This document shows positions 1 through 8,202 of a DNA stretch of 64,000 nt, piece after piece (within the stretch, counting starts at the first letter, position 1; each line of letters begins with the position of its first letter). Made by a program: the position numbers and the translations under genes. Origin of the DNA: Kibdelosporangium banguiense (GTDB taxonomy: Bacteria > Actinomycetota > Actinomycetes > Mycobacteriales > Pseudonocardiaceae); contig NZ_JAGINW010000001.1 in the NCBI RefSeq assembly GCF_017876405.1, forward strand, positions 7,887,203 through 7,951,202. Reading direction: 5' to 3'. A model generated the notes under the pieces. That model was not told the DNA's origin. It made no database searches and saw only the letters and a program-made list of their open reading frames with translations.

Positions 1-46
1 TGTGTGGGCGTACCAGGCATGGAGGCCTCCGTTCCGGTTTGGGCGG

Positions 47-1099
47 TCAGGAACTGGTGAGCCATTTCTCGGTGAGGTCGAGGAACGCGTCGTTCTGCTC
101 CGGCCGGCCGATCGTCACGCGCACCCCTTCGTCCGGGAACGGGCGCGTCACCACGGCGCCGGCCAGGCAGTGCTGCGCGAAGGCCGCGCTGGACCTGCCG
201 AGTGGGAGCCACAAGAAGTTGGCCTGCGACTGCGGTACCGCGAAGCCGAGTGCCCGCAGCCGCTCCGCGACCCGTTCCCGCTCCGCGACGGTGAGCTGCA
301 CCCGTCGGGCCACCTCGCCGGCGTCGCCGAGCGCGGCGATTGCGGCCTTCTGCGCGAGCGTGCCGAGGCTGAAGGGCACCTGCGCTTTGCGGACCTGTGC
401 GATGACCTCGCGAGGGCCCACGCAGTAACCGACGCGCAGTCCGGCCAGCGCGTACGCCTTCGAGAAAGTCCGCAGCACCACGACGTTCGGGCGGTCCCTC
501 AGTGCCACGGAGGCGTCGAGGGACCTGCCCGGGTCGACGTACTCGCGATACGCCTCGTCGACGGCGATCACGACGCGTTCGGGCACCGCTGCGACGAACC
601 GCAGGAGCCCTTCCGCACCGAGCGCGGTCCCTGTCGGATTGTTGGGGTTGCAGACAAAAATCAACCTGGTGCGGTCGGTGACCGAGGCCGCCATGGCATC
701 CAGGTCCAGCGCGTCATCACGCAGTGGGACCCGCACGGCCGTCCCACCGGCGACAGCCGTGAGCATCGGGTACGCCTCAAAGGACCGCCAGCCGAAGATG
801 ACCTCCGCGCCGGGTTCGACCACCGCGTGCAGCAACTGGCCGCACACCTCCGACGAACCGGCGCCCACCGCCACCTGGTCGGCATCGACGCCGTGGTGTG
901 CCGCGATCGCCGCGACGAGCCTCGTCGACGCCATGTCCGGGTAGCGGGACAGGTCGGCCTGTGGGGCACGCAGCAGCGCGGCGACGGCCGGTAGCAGCCC
1001 ATACGGGCTCTCGTTGCTGGCAAGTGGTGCGGCACCGGGAATCTGCTTCGCCGGTATGTAGGACGGCAGGCCGGTCAGCGCAGCGCGCAAGGCAACCAT
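47..1099 (-). CDS. HisC-type class I/II aminotransferase
   Basis: A PLP-dependent aminotransferase of 350 residues, close to the usual length of histidinol-phosphate or aromatic amino acid aminotransferases. Family landmarks are the N-terminal LASNESPYG stretch, CNPNNPTG in the PLP-binding region, VDEAYREY, and FSKAYALAGLRVGY, whose Lys should form the Schiff base. The ATG start has an AAAGGA ribosome site six bases upstream. It is the last gene of a leftward series with a monooxygenase, an SDR and a ThiF-nitroreductase fusion, separated from the monooxygenase by 22 bases. No other his gene is nearby, so a role in making or using an aromatic amino acid or keto acid in a specialised pathway is more likely than histidine biosynthesis. 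The fold is certain; the substrate is not. Confidence 0.85.
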   Translation of the reverse strand: MVALRAALTGLPSYIPAKQIPGAAPLASNESPYGLLPAVAALLRAPQADLSRYPDMASTRLVAAIAAHHGVDADQVAVGAGSSEVCGQLLHAVVEPGAEVIFGWRSFEAYPMLTAVAGGTAVRVPLRDDALDLDAMAASVTDRTRLIFVCNPNNPTGTALGAEGLLRFVAAVPERVVIAVDEAYREYVDPGRSLDASVALRDRPNVVVLRTFSKAYALAGLRVGYCVGPREVIAQVRKAQVPFSLGTLAQKAAIAALGDAGEVARRVQLTVAERERVAERLRALGFAVPQSQANFLWLPLGRSSAAFAQHCLAGAVVTRPFPDEGVRVTIGRPEQNDAFLDLTEKWLTSS

Positions 1100-1121
1100 G
1101 GGTTGTCCTTTCGGGAATTAC

Positions 1122-2345
1122 TTACAGCGTTTGCAGGTACCGGCGAGCGGTGTCCGGTTCCACCAGCCATTCGCCGTAGTCACTGGGGTTGTCGAACATT
1201 GCCGCGAAACGGTTGGCCACCTGGGGGTGGAACTGTGCCGCCGTCAAGGTCTCCAGTACGTGATCCTTTGGCGGGAGGAGAAGGTCGTTGCACAGTCGGG
1301 TGGCATGCCTTGCGTGGTCCCAGTATCGGGCGTAGCAACGCGCCATGAACTCCGCGTCGAACTTCCCGTTGCCGTGATCGACGATCGAGTCGAGGTAGGA
1401 CACGGCACAGTGAATGGCATTGTTGGCGCCCTGACCGCCAATGGGATCGTTGGTGATCGCCGTATCACCCATTGCCAGGACGTGACGACCGGAAGGCAGA
1501 GTGCCCACGGCATTGCGGACCACGGGCGTCACCCGGCCGATCAAGGAATCCATGGGGCCCGCCGGTCTGGCGCCGGCAAAGGGCTCTGCGTCCCAGGCGA
1601 AGTACTTGCGGACGAGGCTTTCGAAAGTCGCCCATTGCTCGTCTATGCCGGTGATTCCCTGCCAGATGTCCAACGGCCCGCCTGGGATGCCGGACAGGCA
1701 GAGGCCGTAGACGGGTCCATGAACGGAAAGTGTCGGCATCCAGTAGAACTCGCCCACCCCGTGCCGGATGTTGAACGTCACCTGGGGTGGAAGTTCTGAA
1801 TCTCCGGCGGTGGACACATAGATCAGCGCGAGGGCTCGCTGTGGTTCCTCGTATGGGGAGTTCTCCGCGTCGCGCTTGAACAGGGTCGAGAACTGATCTC
1901 CGCGTCCGGCCGCGACAAGTACGAGGTCGTACTCGGCGGCATATTTCTCCAAATCGTCGGTGTCGGCTCGCCGGATGTGCAGTTCGCCGCCACGGCTGAC
2001 GAACTCGTCCAGCCAGCGCGACATCTTCAGGCGTTGATCCACCGAGCTTGGCGGATCCTCGAATTGGGATACCCACGTGACGGAACGACCGCGGAAGTCG
2101 TCGTCACCTATGGAAAAGCAAAGATTCGATATGGGCGTCACCTCGTCGTCCCAGAAGTGCAGACCAAGCTTTCGCTCGTGACTCAACGCCGTTTCGAAGA
2201 GGCACTGGCCGGACATCACGCGCCCGGTCCTGATCGCCTCGGCCGAGCGGTCCGACACAACCGTGACGTCATACCCTGCCTGCTGCAACCCCAAGGCGGC
2301 CAGCAGCCCGGACTGTCCTGCGCCGACTATTGCGATGCTGCGCAA
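1122..2345 (-). CDS. styrene/indole monooxygenase-type FAD enzyme (StyA-like)
   Basis: A flavin monooxygenase of about 407 residues. The N-terminal Rossmann motif GAGQSGLLAALGL, the ensuing VVSDR, and the late GDTAITNDPIGGQGANNA segment that closes over FAD match the two-component styrene/indole monooxygenase (StyA, SMO/IMO) family. Those enzymes epoxidise styrene-like or indole double bonds with FADH2 supplied by a separate reductase. No StyB-type reductase is seen next to it. An ATG lies at 2363 but has no ribosome site. AAGGAG eight bases before a TTG at 2345 makes that TTG the better start, giving the short N-terminus usual in the family. It lies between the SDR and the aminotransferase in one leftward set. 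An indole or aryl-alkene group is an inferred target. Confidence 0.8.
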   Translation of the reverse strand: MRSIAIVGAGQSGLLAALGLQQAGYDVTVVSDRSAEAIRTGRVMSGQCLFETALSHERKLGLHFWDDEVTPISNLCFSIGDDDFRGRSVTWVSQFEDPPSSVDQRLKMSRWLDEFVSRGGELHIRRADTDDLEKYAAEYDLVLVAAGRGDQFSTLFKRDAENSPYEEPQRALALIYVSTAGDSELPPQVTFNIRHGVGEFYWMPTLSVHGPVYGLCLSGIPGGPLDIWQGITGIDEQWATFESLVRKYFAWDAEPFAGARPAGPMDSLIGRVTPVVRNAVGTLPSGRHVLAMGDTAITNDPIGGQGANNAIHCAVSYLDSIVDHGNGKFDAEFMARCYARYWDHARHATRLCNDLLLPPKDHVLETLTAAQFHPQVANRFAAMFDNPSDYGEWLVEPDTARRYLQTL

Positions 2346-2390
2346 TTCACCTGCTCCTTCCATACGGGTGAGGAAATGAACTACTTCGGC

Positions 2391-3206
2391 CTACCGGCCG
2401 GCCATCGTGCCGCCGTCGATGCGGTAGTTGGCGCCGCTGATGTAACCGGCCCTTGTCGAGCACAGAAAAGCCACGAGATCCGCGACTTCTGCCGCGTCGC
2501 CCATCCTGCCGACCAGATTCCTGCGAATACCCGACATGAGAGTGGCGCGTACCTCAGGCCAGGTGTTTCCCAGACCGGACCCGGCAAGGTCGCCTTCTTC
2601 GAATATCCGCACCAGTCCTGGCGTGTCGATCAACCCCGGGCTCACGCAGTTGACGGTGATTCCGCTGCCCTCCAACGTTCTCGCAAGCCCTACCGAGAAG
2701 TTGAGCAGCGCGGCTTTCGACGCGCCATAACTGATCTGAGAGCCCGGCGGTGGAGCATCCGCGGAGACACTCCCGATGTGAACGATGCGCCCCCAGCCAC
2801 ATTCCTTCATCTGCGGAAGCACGTTCCGCACGAACCGGACGGCGCCCAGAACATTGACATCGTAGAGATCGAGCCATTCCTCGTTCGACGTCTTCTCCCA
2901 GTCCGGAAAGAACCTGGGCATCCGGCCGGCGTTGTTGATCAGGATATTGACCGGGCCGTGAGCCGCCTGGGCTTCTTTGACGACCGCTTCGACCTCGTCG
3001 TCGTTACGTACATCGCCGATGACGGTGGCAACCTCGGTTCCGGTGCTCGCGACCTTCTTGGCCACCCTTTCGACGCAATCCGCGTCACGTCCGTGAAGCG
3101 AGACACGGATCTTCTCCTCGGCAAGCCGGTCCACGATGGCAGCGCCGATTCCACTGGTTGATCCTGTCACCAAGGCGTGTGGCACAACTGCATGCAATTT
3201 GGACAC
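2391..3206 (-). CDS. SDR family NAD(P)-dependent oxidoreductase
   Basis: A classical short-chain dehydrogenase/reductase of 271 residues. It shows the nucleotide-binding TGSTSGIG motif near residue 15, the structural NNAG motif, a catalytic Ser followed by YGASK (Tyr-x-x-x-Lys), and the C-terminal GGTMAGR end typical of FabG-like members. A GTG at 3206 preceded by GAGGGA at seven bases is the likely start; a TTG one codon earlier has no advantage. Expression with the flanking StyA-like monooxygenase (27 bases away) and the ThiF-nitroreductase gene is likely. The substrate is unknown; an alcohol or keto group created by the neighbours is a reasonable guess. Confidence 0.85.
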   Translation of the reverse strand: MSKLHAVVPHALVTGSTSGIGAAIVDRLAEEKIRVSLHGRDADCVERVAKKVASTGTEVATVIGDVRNDDEVEAVVKEAQAAHGPVNILINNAGRMPRFFPDWEKTSNEEWLDLYDVNVLGAVRFVRNVLPQMKECGWGRIVHIGSVSADAPPPGSQISYGASKAALLNFSVGLARTLEGSGITVNCVSPGLIDTPGLVRIFEEGDLAGSGLGNTWPEVRATLMSGIRRNLVGRMGDAAEVADLVAFLCSTRAGYISGANYRIDGGTMAGR

Positions 3207-3251
3207 CAACCATTCCCTCGATTATCCGGGATGTCGAATGGATGTGCGGGC

Positions 3252-5495
3252 TTATGGCAGCCCGGGGGTGAGCACCGATTCCGCCGGCAGACGCAGGGAC
3301 CGCGTGGCCGGGCCGGTGATCCGGGTGAGCCGGAACAGGAGTGCCATCGGACCGTTCGGCTTTGGCATCACCTTGTGGAAGCGTGCGCGCAACTCGCGTA
3401 GCTCGGCTGCCTCAGCGGCGTTGAAGACCTTGACCGACGGGCCGTCGAGCATCTCGAACATGTGGATCGGCGAGGTCATCGGGTGCAGTCCGAGGCCGAG
3501 TTGCTCGGCCCGCAACCACGTCCGTTGCATCGCACGGCCACCCGCGAGCCAGCTTTCCGGGGTGTCGTTGTCGATCGACAGCAGGACCATGGCCGACGCG
3601 CCGGCCACCGCGATCTTGGCGTAGTCCGCGAAGCGGGCACCGCCGCCGATGTACCGAAGCCGGGCGGCGATGTCCGTCCGGGTGATGACCCGGAACGGCT
3701 CCTCGAGACCCGTGGGGAGCGCCAGCGATTCGAGAGTGATCCCGTCACGTGCCTCCGGGGCCGGACCGAACCGGAGCTCTCCCACGGCCTCCTCGTGCAG
3801 ATGCGGGTTCAGCAACCGAATCCGGTCGCAGGCGCCCACGATCCCGCCGAGCTCGTCCAGTTCGTCCGGACTCAGGCTCAGATCCAGTTGCGCGCCATGA
3901 TGTTTCGCGGGAGCGGTGAGCTCGGCGATCTCCTCGGCCGTCAGCGTCGACCGCGTCCCCGGGGCTCGGTGCGTCCGGCGTTCCCGCAACGCCCCGAAGA
4001 GGCTGTCCGGAGCCGAAGCGTCGGGCTGAGTGGTGATCTCGGCGACGACATCCGAGCGAGGGAACGGTTGCACCGTGACCGCCAGCCCGCGGGCCGTGGC
4101 CGCGATGACCATGTTCTCCACAGCCGCGCCAAGCGCCAGCCGCGCCGCACGGCCGTGTGGATCCATGATGCTCTCGCTGCGCTCGCGGTCGTGGGCCACC
4201 CAGATCCGGTCCTCGTTCCAGTAGAAGTGCCATGGCTGCCTGTTCCCGCTGGATGGCGCGAGAACCGCGTGATCGACGAGGTATCGCACCAGTTCGGGCG
4301 CTCGCGTTGTCGATTCCACGTGGGCCAGGCCGGCTCGCGGGAGTTGCGCCGGCCGTGTGGCCTTCGGCGCCGGACTCGGCTCCCGGACACTGGTGTCAAG
4401 ATCCAGATATCGTCGGCCGGATGGCAGCGGCGTACCGAGGGCGAGGCAACGGACTGCCGTGGTCACGGCGGCGCCGCCGAGAACCACGTCGCTGGCCAGC
4501 TGCGGCCAGCTGGAGATCGTCGATCCCAGCTCCACGAAGGCCGCCCCGAGGTTGGCGGACATCCCGTCCTCGTTGAAAAAGCGCAGGACGGCCGCGTACT
4601 TGCGGGCCATTTCCGCGTCGTCACCCTCGCGGAACCCGCCTTCGCCGACGTCCGGCGCATCACCGGTGCGGCCATGCAGGAACGGGCGCGCGGGCTCGAG
4701 GTCGAAGCGTTCGATGTCGAGCATCCCCCGGTCGCTCGTGTTCATCACCACGGGCAGCCGGAGCGACCGGGTCCACTGGCGCAACAGGAACTTCGTGTTC
4801 ATCGAATCGCACTGGTCGATGAGGGCGTTGAGCGGTGGCCCGAGTTCCGGGCCGCCGAGCATGAACTTCTCGATGGTGTCCGCCTCGATGCCGCCAAGCA
4901 CCGAAACACCCAGGTAAGGATCGAGCTCGGCGATCTGTTGCGCGGCGATCACGGGTTTGGCCAGGCCGATGTCGTGCACACCGGCCCGGATGCGGTTCAT
5001 ATTGGACAGTTCGAGCGTGTCGAAGTCGGCGAGCCGGATGTGCCCGACCGTGCCCTCGAGTGCGAGCGTGAGCGCGATGACATTGCCCACCGACAGACCC
5101 GCGATGCCCACGGTGAACCCGACAAGCCGGGACGTTTCCTTCGGCACACTCTTGGGCCGGTTGCGGTCGAGGCGCAGTTCACGGAACTCGTCCGGCGGCA
5201 GAAGCCGCACAAGCCGCCCCGACCATGGGTAATAGACCCAACGGCCGTACTCTGACAGCGGAACCCCGGCCAGAATCTCGTCAACTCCGTCGGATTCGCA
5301 GTCGTCAGCAGGACAACGGGCCTTTGCGAGGTCACGTAGCTGCATCTGGAGGGTGTCACTCGTCTGGAACACACGCCCGGAGGACACCAGCTCGTCGAGC
5401 TGCCCGCGGTCTTCGGCGTCGGACGGGTCGAAGATCGTGGGACGCCACGGAATCGATGTCAGTGCGCTACTTCTGTCAGGTGAATTCATATCCAT
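3252..5495 (-). CDS. Rv1355c-family ThiF/E1-like plus nitroreductase fusion
   Basis: A 747-residue two-domain protein. Residues of roughly 110-310 form a ThiF/E1-like domain with a degenerate nucleotide loop (GIAGLSVGN), the acidic strand ADFDTLELSNMNR and a downstream GLAKP, as in E1-type adenylating enzymes. From about residue 390 there is a nitroreductase-like FMN domain starting with APSSGNRQPW. This order is that of the mycobacterial Rv1355c (MoeY) family, whose reaction is not established. E1 plus FMN-dependent oxidation recalls azole-forming RiPP machinery, but no YcaO partner or precursor peptide is visible here. It is probably the first gene of the leftward set with the SDR, monooxygenase and aminotransferase. 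A second ATG two codons in (5489) has a slightly better upstream AAGGG. Confidence 0.85.
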   Translation of the reverse strand: MDMNSPDRSSALTSIPWRPTIFDPSDAEDRGQLDELVSSGRVFQTSDTLQMQLRDLAKARCPADDCESDGVDEILAGVPLSEYGRWVYYPWSGRLVRLLPPDEFRELRLDRNRPKSVPKETSRLVGFTVGIAGLSVGNVIALTLALEGTVGHIRLADFDTLELSNMNRIRAGVHDIGLAKPVIAAQQIAELDPYLGVSVLGGIEADTIEKFMLGGPELGPPLNALIDQCDSMNTKFLLRQWTRSLRLPVVMNTSDRGMLDIERFDLEPARPFLHGRTGDAPDVGEGGFREGDDAEMARKYAAVLRFFNEDGMSANLGAAFVELGSTISSWPQLASDVVLGGAAVTTAVRCLALGTPLPSGRRYLDLDTSVREPSPAPKATRPAQLPRAGLAHVESTTRAPELVRYLVDHAVLAPSSGNRQPWHFYWNEDRIWVAHDRERSESIMDPHGRAARLALGAAVENMVIAATARGLAVTVQPFPRSDVVAEITTQPDASAPDSLFGALRERRTHRAPGTRSTLTAEEIAELTAPAKHHGAQLDLSLSPDELDELGGIVGACDRIRLLNPHLHEEAVGELRFGPAPEARDGITLESLALPTGLEEPFRVITRTDIAARLRYIGGGARFADYAKIAVAGASAMVLLSIDNDTPESWLAGGRAMQRTWLRAEQLGLGLHPMTSPIHMFEMLDGPSVKVFNAAEAAELRELRARFHKVMPKPNGPMALLFRLTRITGPATRSLRLPAESVLTPGLP

Positions 5496-5610
5496 CCCTT
5501 GGTTCGCCGGCTCGGACGACTGATCCCCAAGGCAGATTCCATCGAGGTGCCTTCACACCGGCAATCGGTCAGAATGCGTAGACCGGTGGCTGGGATACGT
5601 ACGTAGTGCG

Positions 5611-6813
5611 TCAGTCGACGGCCTGCTGCCATCCGGCGAGGTCGATGCGTGACCGTAGGTTCAGCTTGTGCAAGATCCGGTTGACGTGCGTCTCCGCGGT
5701 GCGCTGTGCGATGCCCAGCCGGATGGCCATTTCCCGGTTCGTCAGGCCTTGGGCAGCCAGTGTCGCGACCTGCTGCTCTCGTTTGGTGAGCTGATCTTCA
5801 TCCCGATTGGCCTCCGCGTGTTCGGCCGGCCGCATGAAGTAGGCGCTGTGCCGAAGCGACAACTCGCTGTCCATAGACGACGCTTGGAGTTGCTCACGAC
5901 CGTACTCGCGCAGCGTGTCCAGCATCCAATACCGTTCTGTGTCCGTGACCACAATGGATCTGTCGACCAGCCTGGAAAGTGCCTCTTCGGTGCCGTCACA
6001 AATGCTTTCCGCGGCCGCTGGGTCGAATGTGCCACGGAATACGGAAAGCCGCGCCCACAGCAGCCGATCCGGCGTACTGCACAGCTCGTAGCTCCGTCTG
6101 ACCGTCGCAAGCAGTGATCGATGGCGCGGTGGTCCGAACCCATTTCTCCGGACGAGCAGCCGAAACCGGTCGTCTGCTTTGGAGAGTATTTCGTGCAGCG
6201 GCAGGACCCGCAACCACGCCGCAGCCAGTTCGACAGCCAACGGAAGCCCGTCCAGGAGGCGGCACAGGCGGACGACTCTCGCCCAATTGTCTTCATTGAT
6301 CACGAATCCGGGCCACGCGGCCACGGCCCGGTCGGCGAACAGCTTGACCGCATCCAGATCCCTCGCCTCGGTGAGATTCCGGACCTCAGGCACTGTGAGC
6401 GGACCAATCCGTAACACTCGCTCCCCGGGCTGGCTGAGAGGCCACTGGCTGGTCGCCAGTATCCGGACACCGGGCGCCGCGTCCAGCAGTGTGCGAGCGA
6501 GCCGTCCGCATGCTTGTGCGACATGCTCACACGAGTCCAACAGTAGCAACAGGTTCTTGTCGCGGAGGTTCGCGGCGAGCGCCGTCGTGACGAGGTCCGG
6601 ATCGTTGATGGCGTCCAGTTTGGCCAGTACCACGCCGTCCGCGTAGTTGGCGCTCACCTGGCGGGCAGCCCGCATCGCCAACCGGGACTTGCCCACCCCT
6701 CCCGGCCCGGCCACGGTGACCAGCCGGCTGGACTCCAGCAGTGAGATCGTCTTGCCGAGTTCGGCTTCCCGCCCGATGAAGGTCGTCGTCTCGGCGGGCA
6801 GCTGGTTCACCAT
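5611..6813 (-). CDS. short LuxR-type regulator with STAND ATPase domain, no TPR
   Basis: A 400-residue regulator: a STAND/NB-ARC-type ATPase (P-loop GPGGVGKSRLA near residue 35; LLLLLDSCEH as Walker B; LLDGLPLAVELAA), a winged-helix-like segment, then a C-terminal LuxR helix-turn-helix (LTKREQQVATLAAQGLTNREMAIRLG). Relatives of this architecture usually carry several hundred residues of TPR repeats between the ATPase and the DNA-binding domain; here they are missing, and the join is clean rather than frameshifted. Its ATG overlaps the stop of the upstream homologue by seven bases, so the pair should be cotranscribed and translationally coupled. It probably controls the neighbouring oxidoreductase set, but no operator is recognised. 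Confidence 0.85.
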   Translation of the reverse strand: MVNQLPAETTTFIGREAELGKTISLLESSRLVTVAGPGGVGKSRLAMRAARQVSANYADGVVLAKLDAINDPDLVTTALAANLRDKNLLLLLDSCEHVAQACGRLARTLLDAAPGVRILATSQWPLSQPGERVLRIGPLTVPEVRNLTEARDLDAVKLFADRAVAAWPGFVINEDNWARVVRLCRLLDGLPLAVELAAAWLRVLPLHEILSKADDRFRLLVRRNGFGPPRHRSLLATVRRSYELCSTPDRLLWARLSVFRGTFDPAAAESICDGTEEALSRLVDRSIVVTDTERYWMLDTLREYGREQLQASSMDSELSLRHSAYFMRPAEHAEANRDEDQLTKREQQVATLAAQGLTNREMAIRLGIAQRTAETHVNRILHKLNLRSRIDLAGWQQAVD

Positions 6814-8105
6814 GACTCCGAGGTACGTGCCCGCCAGCCGACAACCTGGACACGGGATGTGAAACCCAGCTTCTGAAGGATGTTTCGCACATGAGTGGTC
6901 GCTGTACGCGGGGATATCACCAGGCTCGCGGCGATCTCCTTGTTGCTGGCCCCGTCCGCCAGCAGATCCGCGATCTCGAGCTCCCGCTTGGTCAGCACTT
7001 CCGCCGCGGGCGGACTCTGGCTGGTCAGCTGATCTTGCTCGCTGTCCGGCGCGGACGCATCGGCCAATCCGAGAAGGTCTTGATGCGCTCTGCGTACCTG
7101 TTCCAGATAGCCACTTTCAGCGAGCTTGCACAGACCGTACGCACGCACGGTCTCAAGCATCAGATAGCGTGCGACGTTCTCGTCGTCACGTCGCAGGATG
7201 GACTTGTCGACCAGACCGGCGATCAGGTCAAGCAGATCGTCCTGTGTGGATAGTGTGACCTGGGCGGCCGCCTCCAGCGTGAAACCTTCATGGAAAACCG
7301 AAAGCCGGGCCCACAGTGCACGTTCCGCTGGTGAGCAGAGCTCGTAGCTCCAGCTGGCCGAAGCGGCAAGCGTCCGCTGGCGCGCGGGCCGAGTGGGACT
7401 GTGACCGCTCGGCAGGCGGAGCTGGTCGTCCAGCCGGCGCAGGATCTCTTCCGGCGCCAGCACACGGAACCAGGTCGCGACCAGTTCGATGGCCAGCGGG
7501 ATGCCGTCCAGCCGCCGGCAGATCGCGACGAGGGCGTCACGGTTGTCCGGCCCCACCTCGAATTCCGGATCAACGGCGGCAACTCTGTCTGTCAGCAACT
7601 TGATGGCGTCCGGCAACACGGCCAGCGGCGCCACTGGCAGCACATATTCGCCCTCGATCCCCAGGACCTGCCGGCTGGTGGCGAGGATTCGGACAAGCGG
7701 GGCAGCGGCGAGAATGTCCCCGGCGAGCATTCCGCACGGTTTGGCCAGATGCTCGCAATTGTCCAGCACCATCAATATCGACTTTCCACGGAGCTGGCCG
7801 ATGACCTTGTCCAGCGATACATCCGGCAGATCACGCAGTCCGAGCCCGGCTGCCATGACATGGATCAGCAAGCCGGGATCGCTTACTGTGCCAAGTTCGA
7901 TGACCCGGACACCGTCGGCGAATTCGGACGCGATATCTCGAGCGGCCTTGTGCGCCAAGCGTGTCTTGCCGACCCCGCCCGGCCCGGTCAACGTCAGAAC
8001 CCGGCTCATGCCCAACAGTGTTTTGACCATGGCCAGTTCTGACTGTCTGCCAACAAAGCTCGTCGTCTCCGCTCTCAGTTCCCGGCGAAGGCGTGGCAAC
8101 AACAC
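6807..8105 (-). CDS. short LuxR-type regulator with STAND ATPase domain, no TPR
   Basis: A 432-residue paralogue of the downstream gene. The P-loop is GPGGVGKTRLAHKAAR, Walker B is ILMVLDNCEHLA, CRRLDGIPLAIELVA follows, and the C-terminal LuxR domain begins at LTKRELEIADLLADGASNKE. Like its partner it goes almost directly from the ATPase/winged-helix region to the HTH, without the long TPR module. The GTG start has GAGGA five bases upstream. It faces the full-length homologue at 8203 across a 97-base divergent promoter region, which suggests local duplication of one ancestral regulator followed by loss of the sensor half in two copies. The signal and target genes are unknown. Confidence 0.85.
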   Translation of the reverse strand: MLLPRLRRELRAETTSFVGRQSELAMVKTLLGMSRVLTLTGPGGVGKTRLAHKAARDIASEFADGVRVIELGTVSDPGLLIHVMAAGLGLRDLPDVSLDKVIGQLRGKSILMVLDNCEHLAKPCGMLAGDILAAAPLVRILATSRQVLGIEGEYVLPVAPLAVLPDAIKLLTDRVAAVDPEFEVGPDNRDALVAICRRLDGIPLAIELVATWFRVLAPEEILRRLDDQLRLPSGHSPTRPARQRTLAASASWSYELCSPAERALWARLSVFHEGFTLEAAAQVTLSTQDDLLDLIAGLVDKSILRRDDENVARYLMLETVRAYGLCKLAESGYLEQVRRAHQDLLGLADASAPDSEQDQLTSQSPPAAEVLTKRELEIADLLADGASNKEIAASLVISPRTATTHVRNILQKLGFTSRVQVVGWRARTSESW

Positions 8106-8202
8106 GTCAGTCCTCGTTTCCCGAACGGTCTACCCTGAAGGTGAATCGCATTGGGGTCAAAGACTGTTGCCCGAATAAAGGGCACTTTTCGGAGGTGTGG
8201 AA

